Positions 19,585 through 35,338 of a stretch of 64,000 nucleotides of DNA are shown one piece after another; within the stretch, counting starts at the first letter, position 1, and the number at the start of each line of letters is the position of its first letter. Origin of the DNA: CADEEN01 sp963816315 (GTDB lineage: Bacteria; Pseudomonadota; Gammaproteobacteria; Burkholderiales; Burkholderiaceae_C); contig CAWFJZ010000033.1 of NCBI GenBank assembly GCA_963816315.1, forward strand, positions 1-64,000. Direction: 5' to 3'. The position numbers and the translations under genes are program-made. A model generated the notes under the pieces. It was not told the origin of the DNA. It ran no database searches and was given only the letters and a program-made list of their open reading frames with translations.

Positions 19585-20295
19585 ATGGCGCGCCAGCCGC
19601 GCTTGGCAGTGGCCGGTGAGCTGCACCACGTGCTGCTGCGCGGCCACAACGGGCAGGCGGCGTTCGCCGACGATGCCGACCGTGCTGCCTTCGTTGAACT
19701 ACTGCGTGAACCGGCGGCGCGGCAGGGCGTGTCGATTCATGCCTATGCGCTGTTGGCCAGCGAGGTGCATCTGCTGACCACGCCGGCCGAGGCCGAGTCG
19801 CTCGCCCGCTTGATGCAATCCATCGGGCGGCGCTACGTGGCGTTGTTCAATCGCCGCCATGCTCGGCGCGGCACGCTGTGGGATGGCCGCTTTCGGACCA
19901 GCCTGCTCGACAGTCAGACGCTGCTGCTGCCGGCGATGCTGCACATCGAAGCCCTGCCGGCTCGGGCCGGCTTGGTGGCCGCGGCGCAGGATTGGCCCTG
20001 GTCGAGCGCGGCGCACCACACCGGGCGCCGCCGCGACCCGCTGATCACCGAACACGCACTGTATTGGCGACTGGGCAACACGCCGTTCGAAAGAGAGCAT
20101 GCACACACTGTCGCCCTGCATTCGGCTCAGCAGGGTGCTGAAGACATGCGGTTTGGCCTTGCTGTGGCGAAAGGAGTGGCCTTGGGTCCGGCAGGGTTCG
20201 TGCATCGAATGGCCGAATCCCTCGGGCGGCCACTGGCGTCCCGTGCGCGGGGCAGACCCCTCCGACGAGTAATGAATAAGTCTGTCCCCAATTAA
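19585..20295 (+). CDS. REP-associated tyrosine transposase-like protein, catalytically degenerate
   Basis: This 236-residue protein belongs to the RAYT branch of the Y1/HUH transposases, which act on REP palindromes. Family blocks are GELHHVLLRGHNGQAAF (11-27), HAYALLASEVHLLTTP (52-67), GTLWDGRFRTSLLDS (96-110) and RAGLVAA (127-133). The His-hydrophobic-His metal motif, normally within NHVHLL, reads E60-V61-H62, so the first His is lost. The Tyr of the usual RYIxxNP helix is replaced by His120 (LHIEALP). Despite this the frame is intact, which suggests a retained non-transposing DNA-binding role or a recent loss. It lies two bases after dgt. Confidence 0.88.
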   Translation: MARQPRLAVAGELHHVLLRGHNGQAAFADDADRAAFVELLREPAARQGVSIHAYALLASEVHLLTTPAEAESLARLMQSIGRRYVALFNRRHARRGTLWDGRFRTSLLDSQTLLLPAMLHIEALPARAGLVAAAQDWPWSSAAHHTGRRRDPLITEHALYWRLGNTPFEREHAHTVALHSAQQGAEDMRFGLAVAKGVALGPAGFVHRMAESLGRPLASRARGRPLRRVMNKSVPN

Positions 20296-20346
20296 AGGCC
20301 ACTGCACGGTTGTCGCCGAATTTATCGAGCCTGACCCCAATTAAAA
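20249..20346. repeat. REP-like elements downstream of the transposase-like gene
   Basis: A small inverted repeat GGGGCAGACCCC (20249-20260) is followed by two near-identical copies of a 16-mer. These are TCTGTCCCCAATTAAA at 20281-20296 and CCTGACCCCAATTAAA at 20330-20345, 49 bases apart. Sequences of this GACCCC-AATTA type commonly lie beside RAYT genes. The first copy covers the transposase stop codon. The rest of the stretch to 20415 shows nothing else. Confidence 0.6.
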
Positions 20347-20415
20347 GCCGTTGGCGACCTTGCTGCGGTGCAGTAACCTCGCCATCCCGTTTGCCCGATT
20401 TGTGGAGCGCGCGAG

Positions 20416-25132
<4,717 letters not shown>

Positions 25133-25142
25133 GAGAAACGAC

Positions 25143-26610
<1,468 letters not shown>

Positions 26611-26862
26611 CGGCGCAGCGCACCATCGCTGTTGGTGTCGCTGCGGTAGGAATTCACGAGCCGCGTTCGAACGTCGGTCGAGCGTCGTATTCGCTGACCC
26701 GCTTGTCGCGCGGCGTGGTCCGTCCATCGGCGGCAATTTGCGCTGTGCATTCTTTCGCAGGGCATTTCCGAACACGTCCCTACGATCCCTTCCAACGCCT
26801 GCAAACCGGCCCTCTCCGAGAGACCGGTGCACCCATAGCAGGACTCGTTGGGAGCTTGATCC

Positions 26863-27361
26863 ATGAATCGAATGGCCGCGAAACCGCGCCGCTCAGCCGG
26901 CAGGGGCTTCACGCTGATCGAAGTGATGATCGTCGTGGCGATCGTCGCGATTCTTGCCGCAGTTGCACTGCCCGCGTACGGCGACTACGTGCGGCGTGGC
27001 CAGTTGCCAGAAGCTTTCGCCGGCATGGCAGATCTGCGCGTGAAGCTCGAGCAGTACTACCAGGACAACCGCCGCTATGGAACAAACGGCGGCAACTGCG
27101 CCGACGCCAACACGCCGACCTGGGCCACGAAGCACGCCCATGCTGACCTACGGGGGATCGACGCCCGGGCGAGAACTGTTCACGTTCAGGTGTGACGTCG
27201 CCAACGGTGGTCAGGGCTACACGCTCACAGCCACGGGAGCACGCGAGCGCGCGGTGGGCCACACGTACACCCTCACCCACGCCAACGTGCGCGGCACGAC
27301 TGTCTTCAAGAACAGCTCTGTGACTGCTGGCTGCTGGTTGGCGAAGGGCAGCGAATGCTGA
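26863..27361 (+). CDS. pilE: Type IV pilin, PilE-like (frameshifted)
   Basis: This is a prepilin-type protein with a short leader ending in Gly, then FTLIEVMIVVAIVAILAAVALPAYGDY, the canonical cleavage site and hydrophobic helix (Glu5 present). The globular part begins LRVKLEQYYQDNRRYG. The printed frame stops at 27195. The C-terminal part resumes in another frame (LFTFRCDVANGGQGYTLTATG ... AGCWLAKGSEC) and ends at 27361. This gives about 166 residues with a pair of C-terminal cysteines likely forming a disulfide. Indels lie between about 27130 and 27180. It is the first gene of a minor-pilin operon and overlaps fimT. Confidence 0.85.
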
Positions 27362-28021
27362 GCCGCTCACCCAAACAGGCCATGCGTGGCATGACGCTGA
27401 TCGAAGTCGCGGTGGTGCTGGTCATTCTCGGCCTGCTGTTGATGGCGGCTCTGCCCACTGCGGGCACCTGGATGCGCAACACGCAGGTGCGCAACACGGC
27501 CTCGTCGATGCTTGCCGGACTGGCCCAGGCGCGCAACGAAGCGATCCGGCGCAACACGCCGATCCGTTTTTCGCTGGTCTCGCTGAGCGACTCCGCGGTG
27601 ATGAACGACACCTGCGCGGTGTCGCGTACCGGTGTGTCATGGGTCGTCAGCGCGCGCGATCCGGCCGGCTACTGCAGCCGTCCGGCGCCGAGCAGCGATC
27701 CCACGGCCGACGCGGCGCGGATGCCAACAACCCGCTGATCGTCGAGACGAATGCCGGCGGCGTCGGCGGGCGCACCGTCGTGGCCGCACAAGCTCGACGA
27801 CGGAAGCGACGGCGGCGGCGTCGTCACCTTCAACGGCTTCGGCCGCGTGTCCGATGCGACGCCGATGCGCGTGATCGATGTCAACAACCAGACGCCTGGG
27901 CAACGACTACCGCAAGCTGCGCATCGAGATCCATCCTGGTGGCTCCGCGCGCCTGTGCGACATGGGCGTGACCGACACCACCGATCCCCGCAACTGCGCC
28001 ACCCGAGCGAGCATCCCATGA
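27355..28021 (+). CDS. fimT: Minor pseudopilin FimT/GspH (frameshifted)
   Basis: This is a minor pilin subunit, probably part of the initiation/tip complex of the pilus. The prepilin site is MRG|MTLIEVAVVLVILGLLLM, with Met replacing the usual Phe at +1. The GspH domain is recognisable in SMLAGLAQARNEAIRRNTPIRF and later in VTFNGFGRVSD. The frame breaks near 27720, 27780 and 27900. The last block (DYRKLRIEIHPGGSARLCD) reaches TGA 28019-28021, overlapping the pilV ATG. About 221 residues are reconstructed. Confidence 0.82.
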
Positions 28022-28469
28022 ACACCAACGACGCACGCCGCGCGCCAGCGCGGGTTCATGCTTGTGGAAGTGATGGTTGCCATGCTGATCTTCGCCGATC
28101 GGCGTGCTGGGCATCGTCGGCCTGCAGGCGTCGATGACCAAGGCGCAGACCGGCTCGAAGTTCCGCGGTGACGCGACCTTCCTGGCGCAACGCTTGGTCG
28201 GCAGCATGTGGACTGACCGCAGCGGGCTGAACAACTACGACACCAGCGGCGGCTGCTCTTCACACACGCGCTGCAGCGACTGGCTGGCCGAAGTGACGAA
28301 CCAGCTCCCCGATGGCGACGCCACGGTCAGCGTCACGACGCTGCCTAACGGCACCGATGCCACCGGCACCGTCATCGCCGCCGAAGTGACGATCACGATC
28401 AACTGGACTCCGCCCAACGAAGAGCAGCGCCAGTTCGTCACGACCTCTGCCATCGCCACCAACCTCTGA
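28018..28469 (+). CDS. pilV: Minor pilin PilV (frameshifted)
   Basis: The start ATG 28018 overlaps the fimT stop. The prepilin site RQRG|FMLVEVMVAMLIFA lies one frame away from the start (break near 28045). The rest (IGVLGIVGLQASMTKAQTGSKFRGDATFLAQR) is in a third frame after a break near 28098. The LxGIxxLQ-type segment and size of about 150 residues fit PilV, a minor pilin needed for pilus assembly and adhesion. Its stop overlaps the pilW start by one base. Confidence 0.83.
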
Positions 28470-29597
28470 TGCCAGATGAAGACCAATGTCAAACCGCTCT
28501 CGCCCTCAATCGGTCCTCGCAGCGCGGGGTCACGCTCGTCGAAATGATGGTCGGCATGCTCGTCGGCATGCTGGCCGTGCTGGTGATCAGCCAGGTGCTG
28601 CTGACCTCCGAGAGCCAGAAGCGCACGACTACCGGCGGCGCCGACGCCCAGGTCAACGGCGCGTTGGCGTTGTACTCGCTGCAGCGCGACTTGGAACATG
28701 CCGGCTACGGCATCAGTCGCAGCCCGAACATCATCGACTGCCCGATCAGCGTCTCGTACAACGGTGCGACGCCGACCGGCTTTCGCCACGCCGCATGGTG
28801 CCGGTGAAATCACCACAAGGTCGGCTGCCGTCAGCGGTGGCGACTCGATTCGCGTCCTGGCAGCTCGCCGAACGCCGTGACGGTGCCAAAGCGCGTGCTC
28901 GCGCCGCGCTACGCGCCGGCGGCAGCACCTTCCGTGCGCTCGACGGTGGGCTACTCACAAGGCAACTTAGCGCTGGCGGCGATCGACAACACGCAACCCT
29001 GCTGGGTATTCGAAGTCAATGGTGCCCCGGGGCAACCAGCCTGCCGCGCAGCGACAGTGCGTGGAACGCGGCTGGCCAACCGGCCACCAGCTACACGATG
29101 GTCACGTGATGATCAACCTCGGTACCTGGTGGACAACCGCTACGAGATCACAACGAGATCGCTTAAGTGTCGAGCTTCAACATCGCCACGCCGAACGGCG
29201 CGTCAACCGCCAACTGCAGTCCGACATCGTGCTGCTGCGCGCGTTCTACGGACGTGACACATCGGGCGTGGTCGGCAACGATGGCGTTGTCGATGTGTAC
29301 GACACAGCCACGCCGACGACCAATGCCGGGTGGCAGAAGGTGCTGGCCTGCGCGTCATCACGGTGGCACGCAGTCCGACCTACGAGAAGAAAAGAGATGG
29401 TCACGACTGCCAATCCGCTGGTCGGTCGGCACGTCGCCCGCGTTGACCGGGGCGACGACCTGTCCCTCGGGCTGCGGCGCTTGCATCGACTCGACGTCGG
29501 TGCCGGCGTCAGCGGCGACGTGCCGGCCAAGCATTACCGCTACAAGGTGTTCGACACCCTGATTCCGCTGCGCAATATGGTGTGGAGGAGCGCTTGA
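28469..29597 (+). CDS. pilW: Minor pilin PilW (multiple frameshifts)
   Basis: The N-terminus is NRSSQRG|VTLVEMMVGMLVGML, a class of prepilin site typical of PilW, followed by SLQRDLEHAGYGI. The remainder is scattered over three frames: GEITTRSAAVSGGDSIRVL, NTQPCWVFEVNGAPGQPAC, IVLLRAFYGRDTSGVVGNDGVVDVY and the conserved end HYRYKVFDTLIPLRNMVW. I count at least five frame changes between 28790 and 29520. The order and the C-terminal motif make the identity firm although the printed gene could not be translated. The total of about 376 residues is a usual size. Confidence 0.8.
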
Positions 29598-29598
29598 A

Positions 29599-30289
29599 AT
29601 GAACAGCACAATCGTTGATCGCTTCACAGCGCAGTAGGAGCAGCAGCGCGGGGTCTCGCTTCTGTTTGCGCTGCTCGCGCTGGCGGCGATGTCGCTGGCG
29701 GCGGTGGCATTGGTGCGTTCTGTCGATAGTGGCTCCTCGTCATCGGCAACCTGGGGTTCAAGCAGGACACGACGCGTGCAGCCGATCGTGCAGCCGAAGC
29801 TCGCGCGCGCGTGGCTGGCACTCCTCCGGCGCCGGTCTGATCGGCCGACGGAACGGCGGGCACCGGCTACTACGCACGGTACAGAGCGACTTGGACCCGA
29901 CCGGGCAGATCACGTCGGCCAGCGCCAGATGGATGTGGTCGACTGGGGAGACGCAGCGGGGTCGTGCAACTGCCATGGATCTGCTGCGCCAGTTGCCTGA
30001 CGCCGGCACCGCTCCTTCGGTCGGCAGCGTGAGCGCGCGCTACGTGATCACGCGCCTGTGCCCGAACACCGGCGTGGCCAGCGACACGGCAACCAGTGCG
30101 CACAGCCTGCCACGTTGCCGCGGACAACGGCGGGGACAAAGGCGGCCTGTGCTCGCAGCGGCGCCGACCGTACCGGTGACACAAAAGCCTTATTACCGCA
30201 TCGTCGTACGCACTGTGGGCGCTCGCAACACGGTGACTTTCACCGAGACGATCGTCCATGAGACCAGAAAGATAGGGAGAGAGCCATGA
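29599..30289 (+). CDS. pilX: Pilus assembly protein PilX (in-frame stop and frameshifts)
   Basis: PilX-type minor pilin. From ATG 29599, immediately after pilW, the frame reads MNSTIVDRFTAQ, then an in-frame TAG (29635-29637), then EQQRG|VSLLFALLALAAMSL. That is the PilX-type leader, which lacks Glu5. Further blocks are VIGNLGFKQDTTRAADRAAE in another frame (break near 29735) and, after another break near 29835, QSDLDPTGQI and PYYRIVVRTVGARNTVTFTET. The end overlaps the pilY1 ATG. Either a sequencing error or genuine damage explains the TAG. Confidence 0.75.
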
Positions 30290-33200
30290 AGACATATCAT
30301 CGATTCGACCTGGCCGCCAAACCGATGGCCGCGGTGCTGTGCGCCGTGTTCGGATTGGCCGGCCTGGCTTTCGACGCGGCGGCGGCGACGACCGACATCT
30401 CATCCACGCCGATGGTGACGACGGCGCCGAATGCGGTCAAGCCCAACGTCATGTTCATTCTCGACGATTCGGGGAGCATGGACAGGGACTACATGCCCGA
30501 CGACGCCGACTTCGAGAGCGGAAAGTACGGGCGTCAAGCGGCGCAGTGCAACGGGCTGGCCTACAACCCGAACCTCACTGACGTACAAGCTCCCGGTCGA
30601 TTCGACGGGTGCGAATTTCCCTGCAGGCGCCTACACCTTCATCGAGCCGAGCGACCTGCCGAATATTCGCTCGGTGCTTTCGACGGCTCCGACCGTCGCG
30701 TCGAGCACGACGACGTTGACGCTGACACTGAGCGCTTCGGCACCACCGCCTACGGCGTTAACAACCTGATCACGCTTTACAGCAATGACGATCTGACCAA
30801 GTACATGGTGGGCGTGATCACTGCCGTCAACGCAGGCAGCGACCAGTTGACCATCCGCTTCACCGACTTTCAAGGCAGCGGCGCGATCACCAGCCCGCGC
30901 GTGGGCGACGGTGACTTCCGGCCGTTCTATTTCAACTACAACACGTACTCCGGGTCGCCTGCGAAGCTGAGCTATTCCTACGCCTCCGGCCCAGTGTCGA
31001 CACGACATCAACCTTCTACCGCGAGTGCAACAGCGTGGTCGGTGACACCGCGGCCGCGGGCAATGGCCGCTTCTCCAAGGTGGTCCTGGATGCGGCGTCG
31101 ATGACGCAGGACTACCGCAATTGGTACACCTACTACCGCACGCGCATGCTGATGATGCGCACGGCAACCAGCTTGGCGTTCAAGGGCATCGACGACAAAT
31201 ACCGCGTAGGCTTCAGCACGATCAGCTCGACCACCGTGGACGGCAGCCTGTTCCTCGACGTGGCCGACTTCGACGCGACGCAGAAGGCACCTGGTACACG
31301 CGCCTGTTCAACTCGCCGCCCACCGGTTATACGCCGCTGCGCGGTGCGCTGTCCAAGGCCGGACACTACTTCGCCAAGCGCGGCAAGCTGAGCCAACGGT
31401 TCCGCGCAGACCAACGACCCGATGCAGTTCTCCTGCCAGAAGAACTTCGCGATCCTGACGACGGATGGCTACTGGAACACCGGCCGCTGCTATCAACTGG
31501 CACCTGTGTGCCGGTTCAGAGACCAGCACCTATGGCCCTTGTCGGTTGGATGGGACGGCGCTCGGCCGATGCGAGACGGAAGCGCTGCGCGTGCACGAGC
31601 GTAACAGCGGCGTCAGGAGACCTACACCGTCGCCACACCGAAGTCGCGGCTGATGACTGGCTGACGAACTCGCACGCAGACAGTCAGACAACGACCGAGC
31701 AGGTACACCGAGTACCCGTGGACATGGGTGAGCAGCGGATTGCAGCGGAAGCCGGAACAAGGGCTGCAGCAGCGCTCCGTCTCGCGCAACCGCACTCAGA
31801 CGAACACCGAGATCTCGCGATACAAGAACACGCAGACCTACGACTCGGTCGTGACCTACACCGGCGGCACCGCCAGCTCGCCGGTCAATCAGAACGTCGT
31901 CAGCGGGGCCTACAGCAGCGACGGGGCGACGACTTCAAGTGGCTTCACAGGTGGCACTTGGAGCGGTTGGAACAATGGCACGTGGTCGGACGCGAGCACT
32001 TGCAGTGGCTCCACCACACTGCCGTCACCCAACCCGACGGCAACCACGTCTAATACTGCCGCGGCCAGCGCTTGGAGCAACTACTCGAACTACGCGCAGA
32101 CCACGCCGACCGAGACGGCCGTGGCCACGGGCCCCGCAGTGGAGAGCGCGCATACCAGCACCGGCGGCAGCAGCAACTCGCTGGCCGACGTGGCGATGTA
32201 CTACTACCAGACCGACCTGCGGACCGCGGCGCTGGGCAACTGCACGCTGAGCAATGGCACCAACGTCTGCGAGAACAACATCACCTCGCGTGGCGTCAAC
32301 AATGCCACCCACCAGCACCTGACGACCTTCACACTCGGGCTGGGGGTCAACGGCACGCTGGGTTACCACCCGAACTACCTTGGTGGGGACTCCGCCGACT
32401 TCCAGGCGATCATCGCCGGCACCAAGAACTGGCCTGACCCGTCCAGCGACGCCGGCGCAGTCAACATCGATGACCTTTGGCACGCGGCGGTCAACGGCCG
32501 CGGGCAGTACTTCAGCGCTGGTGATCCGACGGTGCTGGCAACCAGTCTGGCAGGCACGTTGGCCGCGATCGAAGAACGCACGGGAACCGCTTCTGCAGCC
32601 GCTACCAGCACGCTGCAGCCGGTGTCCGGCGACAACACCGAGTACGTGACTTCGTACACCACGGTGCAATGGTTTGGCGATGTGGTGGCCTACTCGGTGA
32701 ATCCGGAGACTGGCGCTCGTTCGGCCACTTCCCTGTGGTCGGCCCAGCGGCTACTCGATGACCGCATCACGGCCGGTACGGCGCGCACCATCTACTACAT
32801 GAAGCGCAGCGCCAGCGCGAACACCGGCACGTTGCGCACGTTCACCGAGGCGGACCTGCTCAGCGACGGCCTGGCGGGCAACTTTGAGAACGTTTGCTCC
32901 AAGTCGCCGGCGCTGACGCAGTGCTCGGGCTCAACCTACGACGTAACTGGTGCGAACGACCGTGCCAACCTGATCGCCTGGCTGCGCGGCAGCAACGACT
33001 CGCGCTACCGCACACGCATCCACAAACTGGGCGATACCGTGGGCGGCGCGCCCGTCTTCGTGCGCAAGCCGCCGTTCGCCTACAGCGAGAACAACTACCA
33101 GAGCTGGGTGTCGTCAATCAATGCGAGCAACAGCGGTACCGGTCGAAAGGGTGTGGTCTATGTCCCGGCCAACGACGGCATGCTGCACGCGTTCGACGGT

Positions 33201-34550
33201 GCCACGGGCCAGGAGCTGTGGGCCTACGTGCCCTCGATGGTGATGGACCGGCTGTACAAACTGGCCGACAAAGACTATGCGACCAAGCATGAGTACTTCG
33301 TCAACGCCACGCCGGTAGTGGGCGACATCTGGGTGCCGCCGGTCGGTGCCACGCCCGGCAGCTGGAAGACGATCCTGGTCGGTGGTCTTGGCGCCGGCGG
33401 CCGAGGCTACTACGCACTCGACATCACCAACCCCGACTCACCGCAGGCGTTGTGGGAGTTCACCAACGACAGTCTGGGCGGCAACGGCAACCTGGGGTTG
33501 ACCTTTGGCAACCCGGTGATCACCAAGCGCACCAACGGGACGTGGGTGGTGGCGTTCACCTCGGGCTACAACAACGTGTCGCCTGGCGACGGCAATGGTC
33601 GCCTGTTTGTTGTCAACGCAAATACCGGCGCATTGGTCAATGTGGGCACAGCAACCATGGGCGAGGTGCAGACTTACACCGCCGCCGCAGTGCCAGCGGG
33701 AACGACCGTGATGCCGAGCGGCCTTGCCAAGCTGAACAACTGGGTCGAGTCGCCGCGCGACAACACCTCTCTGCGCTACTACGCCGGCGACCTGCTGGGC
33801 AACCTCTGGCGCTTCGACATTGACGGGGTGGTGGCTCCGAACAACGCTGCGTTGCGGCTTGCGCACTTGAGTGGCGGCTCGCCGGCCGTGGCCCAACCGA
33901 TCACGACGCGTCCGGAACTGGGCATCGTGACTCAAGGCGGCGTGAACTATCCGGTCGTTTATGCCGCCACCGGCAAGCTGCTTGGCCTGTCGGACCTCAG
34001 CAGCGCCGCGCAGCAGTCGGTCTATGCGATCAAGGATCCGTTGACAAACACGCCGCTGGGCGATGTTCATGCACGCAGCGACATGGTGGCGCAGACGCTG
34101 ACAGAAAACAGCGCGCATGCCCGCACCGTGACCAACAACCCGGTGGACTGGTCGAGCAAGATCGGCTGGCGTGTTGACCTGGTCACCACGGGTGAGCGCG
34201 TGAACATCGATATGCGCCTGGCACTGACGACCCTGGTCGTCGGCTCCAATGCACCGTCGAACAACGCCTGTGTGGCCGGGGGCACCTCTTACTTGTACCA
34301 GTTCGATATCGCTTCCGGGGGCGCGCTGCCGAGCGCAAACGGCATCGCCGGCGTCTGGCTCGGCAACTCATACGCCGTCGGCATTGGTTTGATGCAGCTG
34401 TACTCGCAGGCCAATGGGGGCGCAGGGACGGGTGAAACGATCGTGCGGTTGCAGCGCGGCGACGGCGGGGTATCCACCTCGCCTGTTGACCGGCCCAGCT
34501 CGAGCAGCGTGAGCGGACGCCGCACCTCGTGGCGCGAACTGATCAACTGA
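30286..34550 (+). CDS. pilY1: Pilus tip adhesin/biogenesis factor PilY1 (frameshifts in N-terminal third)
   Basis: PilY1 caps the minor-pilin complex and controls extension and surface adhesion. A signal peptide (about 1-34) is followed by a VWA-like part with the MIDAS-type DDSGSM (about residue 60). A long Ser/Thr/Gly/Asn-rich stretch (encoded at about 31860-32165) comes next, then the C-terminal PilC/PilY beta-propeller with GGAPVFVRKPPF, VYVPANDGMLHAFD, ILVGGLGAGGRGYYALD and YAGDLLGNLWRFD. The first 1.5 kb switches frame at about 30585, 30720, 31000, 31290, 31400 and several times to 31730. From 31730 the frame is clean to the stop. The classic Asp-rich calcium loop before YAGDL is not evident. 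Confidence 0.9.
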
Positions 34551-34555
34551 TCGGC

Positions 34556-35236
34556 GTGGCGGGGCGACGCTCTCAACTGCGCCGGCTGGCGCCGTGCGTT
34601 GCCCTGACAGTCGCTGCGCACTCTGCGCTATTGGCTTTGCCGGTGCGGCCGGCCGCTGCAGCAGGCAGCGTGGTGCCGTTGGCCAGGATGCAGGTTCGCA
34701 AGATCGAGGCGCAGCAGCCCATGTTGCCGACGGTCGCCGAGGGCGCTGCGACCGCCAAGACGGCCGTTCCCGAGCCAGCGATGCGCGTTCTGCGCGAAAT
34801 GCCTCCAGTCGATGTTCCACCCTTGGATGCTCATCCCCTGGAGTCCACGCCACCCGTCGAGCCAAGCCCACCTTTGCTCAGCGAACTCGGCTGGTCACTG
34901 CCAGGCGTGGCTGACGAAGACGACGTGTTTCTCGCACGCTCGCTGCTGTCGGTGCCGCCTGCGCCGTTGGCCCCGGTGCTCATCGCCTATCCGGACGCCG
35001 CGGCCGTTGCCGCCCGCTACAGCGGTGAACTGACGCTGTATATCGACGAGACCGGCACCGTCGTGCGCGTCCGCGCCGAGCCTGGCGAGCTGCCGCCTGC
35101 GCTCGAAGAAGCGGCGCGCCGCGCCTTCATGAGCGTGCGGTTTCGTCCCGGCGAGCTCGCCGAGCACGGCGCCGTGAAGTCGCGCATCCGCGTCGAGGTC
35201 GTTTTCGAGGGCGGCGCACCACTGCTGCTCGGCTGA
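34556..35236 (+). CDS. TonB-like energy transducer protein
   Basis: This is a predicted inner-membrane protein with a periplasmic TonB C-terminal domain. Its one N-terminal helix carries a histidine (ALTVAAHSALLALPV), as in the TonB transmembrane segment that contacts ExbB/ExbD. A Pro-rich spacer (about residues 75-125, PPVDVPPLDAHPLES) follows. The C-terminal domain is GELTLYIDETGTVVRVRAEPG ... ARRAFMSVRFRPGELAEHG. I chose GTG 34556, the first start after the pilY1 stop; GTG 34529 inside pilY1 is also possible. No exbB, exbD or receptor gene is nearby. Its position directly after pilY1 suggests co-transcription. The 102 bases after it contain no gene. Confidence 0.75.
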   Translation: MAGRRSQLRRLAPCVALTVAAHSALLALPVRPAAAAGSVVPLARMQVRKIEAQQPMLPTVAEGAATAKTAVPEPAMRVLREMPPVDVPPLDAHPLESTPPVEPSPPLLSELGWSLPGVADEDDVFLARSLLSVPPAPLAPVLIAYPDAAAVAARYSGELTLYIDETGTVVRVRAEPGELPPALEEAARRAFMSVRFRPGELAEHGAVKSRIRVEVVFEGGAPLLLG

Positions 35237-35338
35237 TCGCGCTGCCGCGCGCACAAGCATGGGCAGAGCCCTGCGTGCGAGAATCGATGCAAGAAAAACA
35301 GCCACCGCGCTTTGGGTGTTCCACATCCTTCACGCCGC

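Noticed and set aside
19585..20346. Intact insertion sequence between dgt and gltB
   Set aside because: There are no terminal inverted repeats or target duplication, and the transposase lacks catalytic residues; treated as a degenerate RAYT with REP remnants.
29635..29637. UAG recoding (pyrrolysine-like) in pilX
   Set aside because: There is no recoding machinery in the window, the codon lies before the prepilin leader and the gene has nearby indels; an error or a nonsense change is simpler.
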